Both the position numbers and the translations under genes were made by a program. Of a DNA stretch of 64,000 nt, positions 20,679 to 28,896 are shown piece by piece. Position 1 is the first letter of the stretch. The number at the start of each line of letters is the position of its first letter. The notes beneath the pieces were generated by a model. It saw only the letters and a list, made by a program, of their open reading frames with translations, was not told the DNA's origin and did no database searches. This DNA is from Tenacibaculum sp. SG-28 (lineage in GTDB: Bacteria > Bacteroidota > Bacteroidia > Flavobacteriales > Flavobacteriaceae), in contig NZ_MQVY01000002.1 of NCBI RefSeq assembly GCF_002954385.1, positions 632,355 to 696,354 on the forward strand, in the 5' to 3' direction.

Positions 20679-21609
20679 ATGAATTAGATAGTTCTATATC
20701 AAATTGTGTTAATTCTTTAAATGCTTGTAAACGAGTATTAATCTCTTGTTTTGAAAGTTCTTCCATTCGCTGGGTACCAAATTTTTCAACGCAGAAAGAA
20801 GCTAAATTTGAACCGTAAATGATAGCGTTTTTCATATTTTCAAAAGAAATATCTCCTGTTTGGCTAAGATACCCACAGAATCCTCCCGCAAAAGTATCTC
20901 CAGCGCCAGTAGGATCAAAAACTTCTGCCAACGGCAATGCCGGGGCGAAGAACATTTTCCCTTTGTTAAATAACAATGCACCGTGTTCTCCTTTTTTAAT
21001 AACTACGAAATCGGGTCCCATTTCATGAATTTTTTTAGCGGCATTTACCAAAGAGTACTCACCACTTAATTGTCTTGCTTCTTCATCATTTATCGTAATT
21101 ACGTCAACGCGTTTTAGTACTTGATGCAAGTCTGCTAATGCAATATCCATCCAAAAATTCATCGTGTCTAAAACCACTAATTTTGGGCGTTTGTCCATTT
21201 GATCCAATACAGAGGCTTGGGTTAAGGGGTGTAAATTTCCAAGCATCACTATATCTGCATCTTTAAATGTATTTGGTACCACCGGACTAAAGTGTTCCAA
21301 AACATTTAATTCCGTAACTAAGGTGTCACGAGAGTTCATATCGTTGTGGTACTTTCCACTCCAAAAAAATGTTTTACCTTCTTTGATAATTTCAATTCCC
21401 TCTGTATTGATGCCTTTATCTTCCATCATATCTAAATAAGATTTTGGAAAATCACCACCCACTACGGAAACCACGCCGATTTGTACCCCAAATTGCGCTG
21501 CAGCTAAACCAACAAACGTACCTGAACCGCCTAAAATTTTATCCGTTTTCCCAAAAGGAGTTTCGATAGCATCAAAGGCCACTGTTCCTACCGCTAATAA
21601 TTTACTCAT
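20677..21609 (-). CDS. PfkB-family sugar/nucleoside kinase
   Basis: Ribokinase-fold kinase of 310 residues. N-terminal GG motif (ILGGSGTFVGLAAAQFG) and the C-terminal PfkB signature DPTGAGDTFAGGF with catalytic aspartate are both present. Relatives in Flavobacteriaceae are often annotated as ribokinase or adenosine kinase, but the substrate cannot be decided from the sequence. Next to purF, a purine-salvage role such as adenosine phosphorylation would make sense; this is inference only. Transcribed divergently from sufE. Confidence 0.82.
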   Translation of the reverse strand: MSKLLAVGTVAFDAIETPFGKTDKILGGSGTFVGLAAAQFGVQIGVVSVVGGDFPKSYLDMMEDKGINTEGIEIIKEGKTFFWSGKYHNDMNSRDTLVTELNVLEHFSPVVPNTFKDADIVMLGNLHPLTQASVLDQMDKRPKLVVLDTMNFWMDIALADLHQVLKRVDVITINDEEARQLSGEYSLVNAAKKIHEMGPDFVVIKKGEHGALLFNKGKMFFAPALPLAEVFDPTGAGDTFAGGFCGYLSQTGDISFENMKNAIIYGSNLASFCVEKFGTQRMEELSKQEINTRLQAFKELTQFDIELSNS

Positions 21610-21715
21610 ATCCTTTACTTAAATTCATACTACTTTTAAAGACTGATGTTGCCATTTGTTGGATATCTTTAGAGAATCTAACAAATCGTTTATTTTATGC
21701 TTACTAGGGCAACAA

Positions 21716-21749
21716 TTTGATAAAAAATCCCTTTTTTATCGTAATTTTG
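21716..21749 (+). promoter_or_regulatory. probable promoter of the sufE operon with an inverted repeat in the spacer
   Basis: TTTG at 21716-21719 and TAATTTTG at 21742-21749 match the Bacteroidetes -33/-7 promoter elements, with a 22-bp spacer, slightly long. A perfect 9-bp inverted repeat (21719-21727 and 21732-21740, loop TCCC) fills the spacer and could be a repressor site or chance A/T symmetry. It is about 50 bases upstream of sufE. Confidence 0.5.
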
Positions 21750-21798
21750 CAGCATATAAATAAATTAGTCTTAGACTTTGCAAAAATAGTTTTAAAAA

Positions 21799-22224
21799 AT
21801 GACTATCAAAGAAATACAAGAAGAAATTATCGAGGAGTTTTCTATGTTTGACGACTGGATGGAGCGTTACGAGTACATTATAGAACTCGGTAAATCTTTG
21901 CCTATAATTAAAGAGGAATTTAAACTCGAGGAAAATTTAATAAAAGGTTGCCAGTCTAAGGTATGGCTGCATTCTGAACTTGATCATCAAAACGTTAAGT
22001 TTACTGCCGATAGTGATGCCATTTTAACGAAAGGAATTGTTGCGCTTCTGTTACGTGTGTTTTCAGAGCAGCATCCCAGAGATATTATAGAGGCAGATAC
22101 TAGTTTTATCGATGACATCGGTTTGAAAGAACATTTGAGTCCCACAAGAGCTAATGGTTTAGTTTCGATGGTGAAGCAAATTAAAATGTATGCAATTGCG
22201 CAACAATCAAAATTAACACAATAA
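21799..22224 (+). CDS. sufE: SufE-family cysteine desulfurase sulfur acceptor
   Basis: SufE takes persulfide sulfur from the cysteine desulfurase SufS and passes it to the Suf scaffold for iron-sulfur cluster assembly. The 141-residue protein has the active cysteine at C51 in the motif GCQSKVWL, and the LSPTRANGL segment typical of the family. It is the first gene of a plus-strand run with the DUF59 protein (9 bases downstream) and DUF2480. No sufS, sufB, sufC or sufD genes are in the window. Confidence 0.93.
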   Translation: MTIKEIQEEIIEEFSMFDDWMERYEYIIELGKSLPIIKEEFKLEENLIKGCQSKVWLHSELDHQNVKFTADSDAILTKGIVALLLRVFSEQHPRDIIEADTSFIDDIGLKEHLSPTRANGLVSMVKQIKMYAIAQQSKLTQ

Positions 22225-22233
22225 CTAAAAAAG

Positions 22234-22554
22234 ATGACGGAAGAAAATTTAGAAGAATTAGGCGATAAAATAGTTCGAGTATTAAAAACAATATTCGACC
22301 CTGAAATTCCTGTAGACATCTATGAACTAGGTTTAATTTATGACGTTTTTGTGTCTGAGGAGAATGACGCTAAAATACTGATGACTTTAACCTCTCCAAA
22401 TTGTCCTGTTGCAGAGTCGCTTCCTGTAGAGATAGAAGAAAAGGTAAAAACCCTCAAAGAAATTAATAATTGTGAGGTGGAGATCACTTTTGATCCTACT
22501 TGGACGCAAGATATGATGAGCGAGGAGGCTAAATTAGAGTTAGGACTATTGTAA
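22234..22554 (+). CDS. DUF59 / MIP18-family Fe-S cluster assembly protein (SufT-like)
   Basis: A 106-residue DUF59 protein. The conserved stretch FDPEIPVDIYELGLIYDV and the TSPNCPVAESLP motif with its conserved cysteine are clear. Such proteins help mature Fe-S proteins and often sit with suf genes; here the gene is 9 bases after sufE and 8 bases before the DUF2480 gene. It matches the small SUF-associated member of the family in Flavobacteriaceae; the exact biochemical step is not established from sequence. Confidence 0.9.
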   Translation: MTEENLEELGDKIVRVLKTIFDPEIPVDIYELGLIYDVFVSEENDAKILMTLTSPNCPVAESLPVEIEEKVKTLKEINNCEVEITFDPTWTQDMMSEEAKLELGLL

Positions 22555-22562
22555 TAACCATT

Positions 22563-23075
22563 ATGGCAGGAGAAATTGTAAATAGAGTGGCTAACTCTAA
22601 ACTCGTAACTATTGATTTAGAAGATTTTTATCCAAAAGGTAAAAGGGTAGTTCTAGATATCAAGCCCTGGTTATTTCAGGAACTGGTTTTAAAAGAAAAA
22701 GAGTTTAGGCAGCGGGTTAGTGAGCATGATTGGGAACAATACCGAGGCGCCTATGTTGCGCTTACATGTAGTGCAGATGCAATTATTCCATCATGGGCCT
22801 ATTTATTGTTATGCACCCATGTAAATGGATATGCAAAAAAAGTAGTCATTGGTTCTCTGGTACTCCTCGAGACACTACTCTACAAAGAAATCATTGATAA
22901 GGAAATTTTAATTGCAGATTTCGTAGATAAACCAGTAATAATTAAAGGATGTGCAAACAAACCAATACCAGATTCGGCCTACACGATGTTAATAGATAAA
23001 ATTCAACCTGTAGCAAAACGAATTATGTACGGGGAAGCTTGTTCTATGGTCCCTTTGTATAAAAAATCCAACTAA
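22563..23075 (+). CDS. DUF2480 family protein
   Basis: A 170-residue protein that I recognise as DUF2480, confined largely to Bacteroidetes. Features: EIVNRVANSKLVTIDLEDFYP at the start, DIKPWLFQ, and a C-terminal KGCANKPIPDSAY segment with a conserved cysteine. It lies in the sufE-DUF59 run, with 8-base spacing, which hints at a role linked to Fe-S assembly, but no function is known. Confidence 0.87.
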   Translation: MAGEIVNRVANSKLVTIDLEDFYPKGKRVVLDIKPWLFQELVLKEKEFRQRVSEHDWEQYRGAYVALTCSADAIIPSWAYLLLCTHVNGYAKKVVIGSLVLLETLLYKEIIDKEILIADFVDKPVIIKGCANKPIPDSAYTMLIDKIQPVAKRIMYGEACSMVPLYKKSN

Positions 23076-23100
23076 AATCATTGTTCAACAAAAAAATGGC

Positions 23101-23949
23101 ATGAAAAATTTCATTTGTGCACTTTTTATCCTTTATTCGTTTGTAACTTTTTCACAAGAAGAGAAGGATACTATTCCTCAGACGTGGAAAGTATCAGGAA
23201 AGTTAACTTTTTTGTTAAATCAATCTGCTTTCTCGAATTGGATTTCTGGGGGAAGTAATACTATTGCAGGTAATATTGGTTTGGATTATAACTTCAATTA
23301 CAACAAAAAAAGGTGGCGATGGGATAATAAATTAATTACTTCCTACGGTCTAAGTCATATAGAAGACCAAGGGAACCGAAAAACGGACGATCGTTTAGAG
23401 TTCAATTCTATTTTAGGGCTTCGAGTAGGGAATCATTGGTTTTCATCTTTTTTCACCAATTTTATAACCCAATACAGCACAGGGTACGACTACAAGCAAG
23501 AACCAAAAGTTGCAATTTCTGATTTTATGTCTCCCGGATATTGGAGTTTTGGCCCAGGAATGCTATGGAAAAAATCGGACAATGAACGGTTAAATATTGC
23601 TCCGGCAACTGCTCGATTTACCTTTGTTTCGCGAGAATTTTCGGGAGAATATGGTGTAGAGGAGGGAGAATTATACGCATTTAGTTTAGGGTTTAACTTG
23701 TCGGCATACTATAAATTTAAATTGATGGAAAATATTCAAATGGAGCAAATTCTTGCTATTTATTCCGATTATCTGAACAATCCCCAAAATATAGATATTG
23801 ATTATCAGTTAAATTTTTTCGTAAAGGTAAACAAGTACATTTCTACTAATCTTGGGCTCCACATGATTATAGATAATGACGCTTCAAGCAGAATACAGTT
23901 TCGACAAATTTTCGGTTTAGGCTTTAATTATATTTTTCCTAAAAAGTGA
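23101..23949 (+). CDS. DUF3078 domain-containing outer-membrane-type protein
   Basis: A 282-residue protein with a signal peptide (about 1-18, FVTFSQ) and the DUF3078 pattern: an NQSAFSNWISGGSNTIAGN segment, then alternating aromatic/polar strands ending in FGLGFNYIF, suggesting a small outer-membrane beta barrel. Function unknown. It is 25 bases downstream of DUF2480 and has a paralogue directly downstream at 24030-24857, with clear similarity along the whole length (SAFxNW, KTDDRxEFNS, WKKSDN-type, ENIQMEQIL). Confidence 0.87.
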   Translation: MKNFICALFILYSFVTFSQEEKDTIPQTWKVSGKLTFLLNQSAFSNWISGGSNTIAGNIGLDYNFNYNKKRWRWDNKLITSYGLSHIEDQGNRKTDDRLEFNSILGLRVGNHWFSSFFTNFITQYSTGYDYKQEPKVAISDFMSPGYWSFGPGMLWKKSDNERLNIAPATARFTFVSREFSGEYGVEEGELYAFSLGFNLSAYYKFKLMENIQMEQILAIYSDYLNNPQNIDIDYQLNFFVKVNKYISTNLGLHMIIDNDASSRIQFRQIFGLGFNYIFPKK

Positions 23950-23964
23950 CTTTCTCCGCTTAAA

Positions 23965-23997
23965 TTGTCTCTATTCGGATTGTATGATGTAATTTTG
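23965..23997 (+). promoter_or_regulatory. possible promoter of the second DUF3078 gene
   Basis: TTG at 23965-23967 and TAATTTTG at 23990-23997 resemble the Bacteroidetes promoter elements, about 33 bases upstream of the ATG. The spacing (22 bp) is a little long, so this is a tentative call. Confidence 0.35.
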
Positions 23998-24029
23998 CGC
24001 AAGGAAAAAAATAAATTTAAATAGAAACA

Positions 24030-24857
24030 ATGAAAAAAGTTTTAGCTATTGCATTTTTATTCGGAGCGATGGTAATGAATGCACAAGAGGAAACCGAAGA
24101 GCCTGTTGAAGGCTGGACGAAGATAGGGAACATCTCTTTCTTATTTAATCAATCTGCTTTTGATAATTGGTTAGCGGGTGGAACAAATAGTATTTCAGGT
24201 ACTTTAGGAGTAAATTATGATTTCAATTATTTAAGAGGAGATTGGTCTTGGGACAATAAATTAATTGCTTCTTATGGTTTAACCAAACTAAAAGGGGAGG
24301 AAATGCAAAAGACGGATGATCGTTTTGAATTCAACTCTGTTTTAGGTAAAAAGGCCTCAGGATATTGGTACTACTCATTATTTTTTAATTTTAAAACCCA
24401 ATTGTCTTCGACATTTGTAGAGGGGGTGCAGGAATCGCACTTTTTTTTCTCCCGCATATTTTCAGTTTGGTCCTGGTATGTTGTGGAAAAATCGGATAAC
24501 TTAAAGGTAAATATTGCACCATTTACGTCTAAACTAATTGTTGTAAGTTCTGATTTAACACCTGCTTTTGGTGTAGATTTAGGAAAGACTACTCGTTATG
24601 AGTTAGGAGCTTCTGTAAGTGGCTATTACAAGTTTGATCTTATGGAAAATGTTTCTGTGGAGAATATTTTAAACCTGTATGCCAATTATTTAGAAGATTT
24701 TCAAAATGTAGATATAGACTACACCGTTAATGTAATTATGAAAATTAATAAGTATTTGTCTGCCAATCTAGCACTGCAAACTATCTATGACGATAATGCG
24801 TTTAGAGGGTTTCAAACGAGAGAGGTGTTTGGTTTAGGAGTTAATTATGGCTTCTAA
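24030..24857 (+). CDS. DUF3078 domain-containing protein, paralogue with compensating indels
   Basis: Signal peptide (about 1-18, MVMNAQ) and barrel-like DUF3078 body of 275 residues, paralogous to the gene just upstream. The frame is open throughout, but residues about 138-152 do not match the family: they read FFFSRIFSVWSWYVVEKS, whereas the next frame gives FFSPAYFQFGPGMLWKKS, matching the upstream paralogue (MSPGYWSFGPGMLWKKS). One extra T in the T8 run at 24441-24448 and one missing A in the A5 run at 24487-24491 would explain this. The rest of the protein is normal. Ends with the barrel-type FGLGVNYGF. Confidence 0.85.
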   Translation: MKKVLAIAFLFGAMVMNAQEETEEPVEGWTKIGNISFLFNQSAFDNWLAGGTNSISGTLGVNYDFNYLRGDWSWDNKLIASYGLTKLKGEEMQKTDDRFEFNSVLGKKASGYWYYSLFFNFKTQLSSTFVEGVQESHFFFSRIFSVWSWYVVEKSDNLKVNIAPFTSKLIVVSSDLTPAFGVDLGKTTRYELGASVSGYYKFDLMENVSVENILNLYANYLEDFQNVDIDYTVNVIMKINKYLSANLALQTIYDDNAFRGFQTREVFGLGVNYGF

Positions 24858-24872
24858 TTTTTAAAACGAAAT

Positions 24873-24917
24873 ACAAACTAAAAGTCATCTTTTAAAAGAT
24901 GACTTTTTTAGTTTGTA
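24873..24917 (+). terminator. terminator after the DUF3078 pair
   Basis: A long near-perfect palindrome centred near 24893, with core AGTCATCTTTT / AAAAGATGACT followed by a T6 run, starts 16 bases past the DUF3078 stop. Confidence 0.8.
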
Positions 24918-25027
24918 GGAATACTGCAATTAAGAATTTATCTTTGGATTATATCGAATTTATTTATAAATTAAAGATTTTGGCATACAATTTGAAATAC
25001 ATTTTTTGAAAATTAAACCTAACGCCC

Positions 25028-25945
25028 ATGAAACGTTTAAAAATACTTTTTTTATTTTTTGCAACAAGCGCTATGTTCATCTCCTGTGATGATCCTATAG
25101 ATGATGGTATATCGCTGAACCAATTATTGTCAAGCTACGATTTGTGGTATGTAGATTATAATAGAACGGAAGGAACAGGGGATGTTCCCTTTGTATCAAG
25201 AGCGTTTACCATGTCATTCTTTAATGGAAGAATGTTTGCGAATAATAATATTGCGGATATTGGTATTACAGGGAATGGTTTGGGGATAGAAGTAGGGAGT
25301 TATGGTACTTTCAGTACCGTATTAGAAACTAATCATATTATCGACGGAAGATACGATTTTGATGTTGTGCAGTTGTCTAGAAATCAAATTCGAATTGATT
25401 GTTTAGATACGAATGTTAGTTATTACTTAATTGGTTACCAAAGAAGTAATTTCGATTACGACATGTTATTTTATGACAATATCGAGTATTTTTTACAAGA
25501 ATACGTAGCTTGGGAAAGAACTGGAATATCGGGAGGAATCGACAACGTATTTGACGAAGAACATTACTTAGAGTTTACTCCAGAAAATATTACAACATTT
25601 CGTTCTTCACAAGATCCTTTTGGCACAGATATTGATAATATCCTTTGGGATTTTGTGGGATCCTACGAGGTAACTGATGTTAGAGGCTATGAGTACCTTA
25701 AATATTTAACCCTGTATTACGATGGTGGCGATAGAGAAGAGTTTGAGCTTAACGTTTTAGACGACCAAACCATAGAATTGTATCATTTCGATTCTGATCG
25801 AGTGTATAGATTTAGCGGTAGAGGGTTTATTCAAATTCTTAAAGGAGACAAAACTAGTGCTAAAACGAAGGCTAAAAATAGAAATAGCAATCGAAAGAGA
25901 ACACGAGTTAAAAGAAAAACAGTAGACAAAAGAGTTTTAAAATAA
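25028..25945 (+). CDS. hypothetical lipoprotein with a strongly basic C-terminal tail
   Basis: A 305-residue secreted lipoprotein: signal peptide with lipobox cysteine C20 (MFISCDD). The body (about 25-275) is rich in beta-prone, aromatic and acidic segments (YDLWYVDYN, LEFTPENITTF, GSYEVTDVRGYEYLKYL), reminiscent of lipocalin-like proteins of Bacteroidetes, with no catalytic motif visible. The last 30 residues switch abruptly to lysine/arginine-rich sequence (KTKAKNRNSNRKRTRVKRK). I do not recognise a named family. It stands alone between two strong terminators. Confidence 0.75.
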   Translation: MKRLKILFLFFATSAMFISCDDPIDDGISLNQLLSSYDLWYVDYNRTEGTGDVPFVSRAFTMSFFNGRMFANNNIADIGITGNGLGIEVGSYGTFSTVLETNHIIDGRYDFDVVQLSRNQIRIDCLDTNVSYYLIGYQRSNFDYDMLFYDNIEYFLQEYVAWERTGISGGIDNVFDEEHYLEFTPENITTFRSSQDPFGTDIDNILWDFVGSYEVTDVRGYEYLKYLTLYYDGGDREEFELNVLDDQTIELYHFDSDRVYRFSGRGFIQILKGDKTSAKTKAKNRNSNRKRTRVKRKTVDKRVLK

Positions 25946-25991
25946 AGTTTGGTTAGTTGATTTTCGGTTGGTTGTAATGACCAACTGAAAT

Positions 25992-26021
25992 AAACCGCTC
26001 CGCAAGGGGCGGTTTTATTTT
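25992..26021 (+). terminator. intrinsic terminator after the lipoprotein gene
   Basis: GC-rich stem CCGCTCC / GGGGCGG (one G-T pair) with GCAA loop and a TTTTATTTTTT tail, about 50 bases beyond the stop codon. Clear plus-strand terminator. Confidence 0.85.
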
Positions 26022-26076
26022 TTATAAATACGGTATTTACATAAAAAAAGTACCTTTATATGAAATAAACAAAACC

Positions 26077-26831
26077 ATGGTAAAGACCGCTTTTATAACT
26101 GGAGCAACCTCAGGAATAGGAAAGGCAACAGCTCAAATTTTGCAAAAGAAAAGTACAATTTAATTCTTTGCGGACGTCGTAAAGAAAAGTTAGAATCGCT
26201 TCAAAATGAACTTTCGAAGGAAGTAAATGTTCATATTCTTCAATTCGATGTTCGTTTTCAAAATCAGGTGCAGGAAGCGATTACAAGTTTACCGGATGCT
26301 TTCAAGCAGATTGATATCCTTGTTAATAATGCAGGAAATGCACACGGATTACATGCTATTCAAGAAGGAAGTATAGAAGATTGGGACGCCATGATTGACG
26401 GAAACGTGAAAGGCTTATTGTACGTCTCTAAAGCTATAATTCCTCAAATGGTAGAGAGAAATAGTGGCTTTATTGTAAATATTGGATCTATTGCAGCGAA
26501 AGAGGTTTATGCAAATGGAAACGTATACTGTGCCTCTAAATTTGCTGTAGATGCTCTTAATAAAGGAATGCGAATCGATTTAAATAAGCATAATATTCGC
26601 GTATGTGCCATTCATCCTGGATTAGTAGAAACAGAGTTTTCGAATGTCCGTTTTAAAGGAGATACAGCCCGGGCGAAAACGGTATATCAAGGCTATAAAG
26701 CTCTACAACCAGAGGATATTGCAGACGTTATTCAGTTTGTGGTTTCGAGGCCTTATCACGTGAATATTGAAGATTTAATCATATATCCAACTGCGCAAGC
26801 TAGTGCCACTATTTTGCATAAAAATGTCTAG
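26077..26831 (+). CDS. SDR family NAD(P)-dependent oxidoreductase, frame broken at 26138-26141
   Basis: Short-chain dehydrogenase. Start at ATG 26077 gives MVKTAFITGATSGIGKATA with the TGxxxGIG cofactor motif; one missing T in the TTTT run (repair reads AQIFAKEKYNLILCGRRKEKL) joins it to the downstream frame holding NNAGNAHG, the catalytic serine region VNIGSIAAKEVY, YCASKFAVDA (YxxxK) and the HPGLVETEF tail. Repaired length about 251 residues, typical of the classical SDR group. The NADP-preferring R residues after beta-2 (GRR) are present. The 3' end overlaps the aldo-keto reductase gene by eight bases. Similar to YdfG-like 3-hydroxy acid dehydrogenases; substrate unknown. Confidence 0.85.
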
Positions 26832-27690
26832 TTTTTCCGACATTATAGCTGGCTGTATGGGTTGGGGTGTTTGGGGTGAAAATTTGTCCTCTAAGGAAAT
26901 GACTATGCTTATGCACACGTGTTTAGAAAACGACATAACTACCTTCGATCATGCCGATATTTATGGTGATTACTCCACAGAAAGTTCTTTTGGAAAGGCC
27001 TTTGTTAATACATCTATTCCAAGAGAAAATATCCAGCTAATATCAAAATGTGGCATTCAATATTTGGGTAAAGCAAGAGCCAATAGAGTAAAACACTACA
27101 ACTATTCTAAGGAGTATATAATTTGGAGTGCTGAGCGATCTTTGTCGAATTTAAAGACAGAATATTTAGATCTATTTTTATTGCATCGACCCAGTCCTTT
27201 AATGCATCCTCATGAAATTGCCGAGGCAATTTCTCAGTTACAAGACCAAGGAAAAATAAAGCAATTTGGAGTATCTAATTTTACAGCTAGTCAACTTCGT
27301 TTTGTTTCAGAATATATTCCTGTCTCGGTGAATCAAATAGAGATTTCTATCACGCATTTTTCTAGCATGTTAGACGGTACTTTAACACAGATGCAATTGT
27401 TAGAATGTATCCCAATGGCCTGGAAGCCTTTAGGTTCATATTTTAAAGAAAGTAACGCGAAAAACCTTAGAATAGAAAAAGAATTAAAATTTTTATCTGA
27501 AAAATACCAAGCTAGTACCAATCAACTTTTATTAGCATGGTTACTGCAACACCCCAGTGGAATTATTCCCGTTGTGGGGAGTACCAAAAGGGCGCGTTTG
27601 GAGGAAATGGCAAAGGTCAAACACTTCGCTTTAGAAATCGAAGATTGGTTTGCTCTGCTAGTAGCTAGTCAAGGACATAAAGTACCATAA
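26824..27690 (+). CDS. aldo-keto reductase (YdhF-like)
   Basis: NAD(P)H-dependent reductase of 288 residues. I choose ATG 26824 (MSSFSDIIAGCMGWGVWG) since the in-frame ATG 21 bases earlier lies deeper inside the SDR gene; the overlap is then eight bases, suggesting translational coupling. Tetrad residues are in place: D in TTFDHADIYG with the following Y, K in ISKCG, H in LLLHRPSP. The C-terminal IIPVVGSTKRARLEE nucleotide-binding segment is clear. Best match by style is the YdhF group. Natural substrate unknown. Confidence 0.87.
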   Translation: MSSFSDIIAGCMGWGVWGENLSSKEMTMLMHTCLENDITTFDHADIYGDYSTESSFGKAFVNTSIPRENIQLISKCGIQYLGKARANRVKHYNYSKEYIIWSAERSLSNLKTEYLDLFLLHRPSPLMHPHEIAEAISQLQDQGKIKQFGVSNFTASQLRFVSEYIPVSVNQIEISITHFSSMLDGTLTQMQLLECIPMAWKPLGSYFKESNAKNLRIEKELKFLSEKYQASTNQLLLAWLLQHPSGIIPVVGSTKRARLEEMAKVKHFALEIEDWFALLVASQGHKVP

Positions 27691-27693
27691 ACA

Positions 27694-28836
27694 ATGATTA
27701 ATAAAAGGCTTTTAATTAAAAACCTTCTTTCTAAGAGTGATGAGAATAGCTTTTACGATAAAAAGCAAAAGTTGTCTCTGCACACGCGTGAGGGTAAAGC
27801 TAAATTTATTAAGCATATTTGCGCTTTTTCAAATACCAATCCAGATAATAACTCGTATATGGTTATTGGAGTAGAAGATGAAAACAGTAAAATTATAGGT
27901 GTAGACTTTTTTGACGACAGTAAAATTCAGAATTTAGTAAATGCTTATTTACACAACCCACCCAAAATTGAATACGAAAATGTTCCTTTCCCAAGATTGG
28001 CCAGGCACAAGGTAATTGGGTTAGTTACCATATATCCTAATAAAGGAATTACCTCGCTTTCCAAAACCATTTGGAAGTACCCAAAAGGAACTGTATTTTA
28101 CCGAAGGGGAAGTAATTCCTTGCCTAGTGAAAAACTAGTACAAATAGAGAATACCAATAAGAGTATTGTAGAAGCCATTGAGAGAAACGCAAGGAATAAT
28201 ATTGAACTTACTCTCAACGGAGTTTTTGATTTTTTTAAGCGGCATAAAAAAGAGTACGATCCAAAATATATCGTTTTTAAAGAACAATTTGTAGTATGCT
28301 GGGCTGGTAAAAAAACAACAATAGCATCGGAAATTTTTTACTCTAGGGTAGACATTGAATTGGTAAACGAACAAGTTCGATTGTTTTATTCTAACTTAGA
28401 TGATGTTAAAATTTCATACAATCAGAATTCATTTATTATTACGGAATACATTCTTTTAGGTATCGATAGTTCCGATACGCATTATCCACTTGAAAAAACA
28501 GTGATTCATTTTAAAGACAATGGAATTCACGACATTGCCTCTGAGTTTTTATTTGACCCGCCACAATTCGATACAAAAATCTTGCACCATATTTACATTC
28601 AAAATAACGCCATAATCTCGAAAATTGAAGCGGGAATTGCACTCAGTAAATCAGAAGATGAAGCGGTATTAAAATTACCAAAATCCTATTTGATTTGTTA
28701 TCTAAATGGTTTTATGGATGCCTCCGAACAATTGCGAAAAGTAAAGCCTTACATTCGCAATTTAAAAGACAAAACCACCTACATAAAATACAAAGAGGCA
28801 CTGCGAATAATTCGTAAGGTAAAATACAGCCGGTAA
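27694..28836 (+). CDS. AlbA-like (Schlafen AlbA_2) domain ATP-binding/DNA-binding protein
   Basis: A 380-residue protein starting three bases after the aldo-keto reductase stop. The N-terminal part (about 15-140) resembles the AlbA_2/divergent AAA-4 domain: EGKAKFIKHICAFSNTNPDNNSYMVIGVEDE, then GVDFFDDSKIQNLV and a YPKGTVFYRRGSNS segment. The C-terminal 240 residues are charged, with no motif I can name. Homologues are conserved in Flavobacteriaceae and are usually annotated as ATP-binding proteins, but no Walker motif is visible, so nucleotide binding is unproven. Probably in an operon with the SDR and reductase genes. Confidence 0.7.
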   Translation: MINKRLLIKNLLSKSDENSFYDKKQKLSLHTREGKAKFIKHICAFSNTNPDNNSYMVIGVEDENSKIIGVDFFDDSKIQNLVNAYLHNPPKIEYENVPFPRLARHKVIGLVTIYPNKGITSLSKTIWKYPKGTVFYRRGSNSLPSEKLVQIENTNKSIVEAIERNARNNIELTLNGVFDFFKRHKKEYDPKYIVFKEQFVVCWAGKKTTIASEIFYSRVDIELVNEQVRLFYSNLDDVKISYNQNSFIITEYILLGIDSSDTHYPLEKTVIHFKDNGIHDIASEFLFDPPQFDTKILHHIYIQNNAIISKIEAGIALSKSEDEAVLKLPKSYLICYLNGFMDASEQLRKVKPYIRNLKDKTTYIKYKEALRIIRKVKYSR

Positions 28837-28896
28837 TTATTTATAGTGCCCTACCCAGTCTATTTTTTTCGGTAAAATTTTCCACTATTATAGTAT

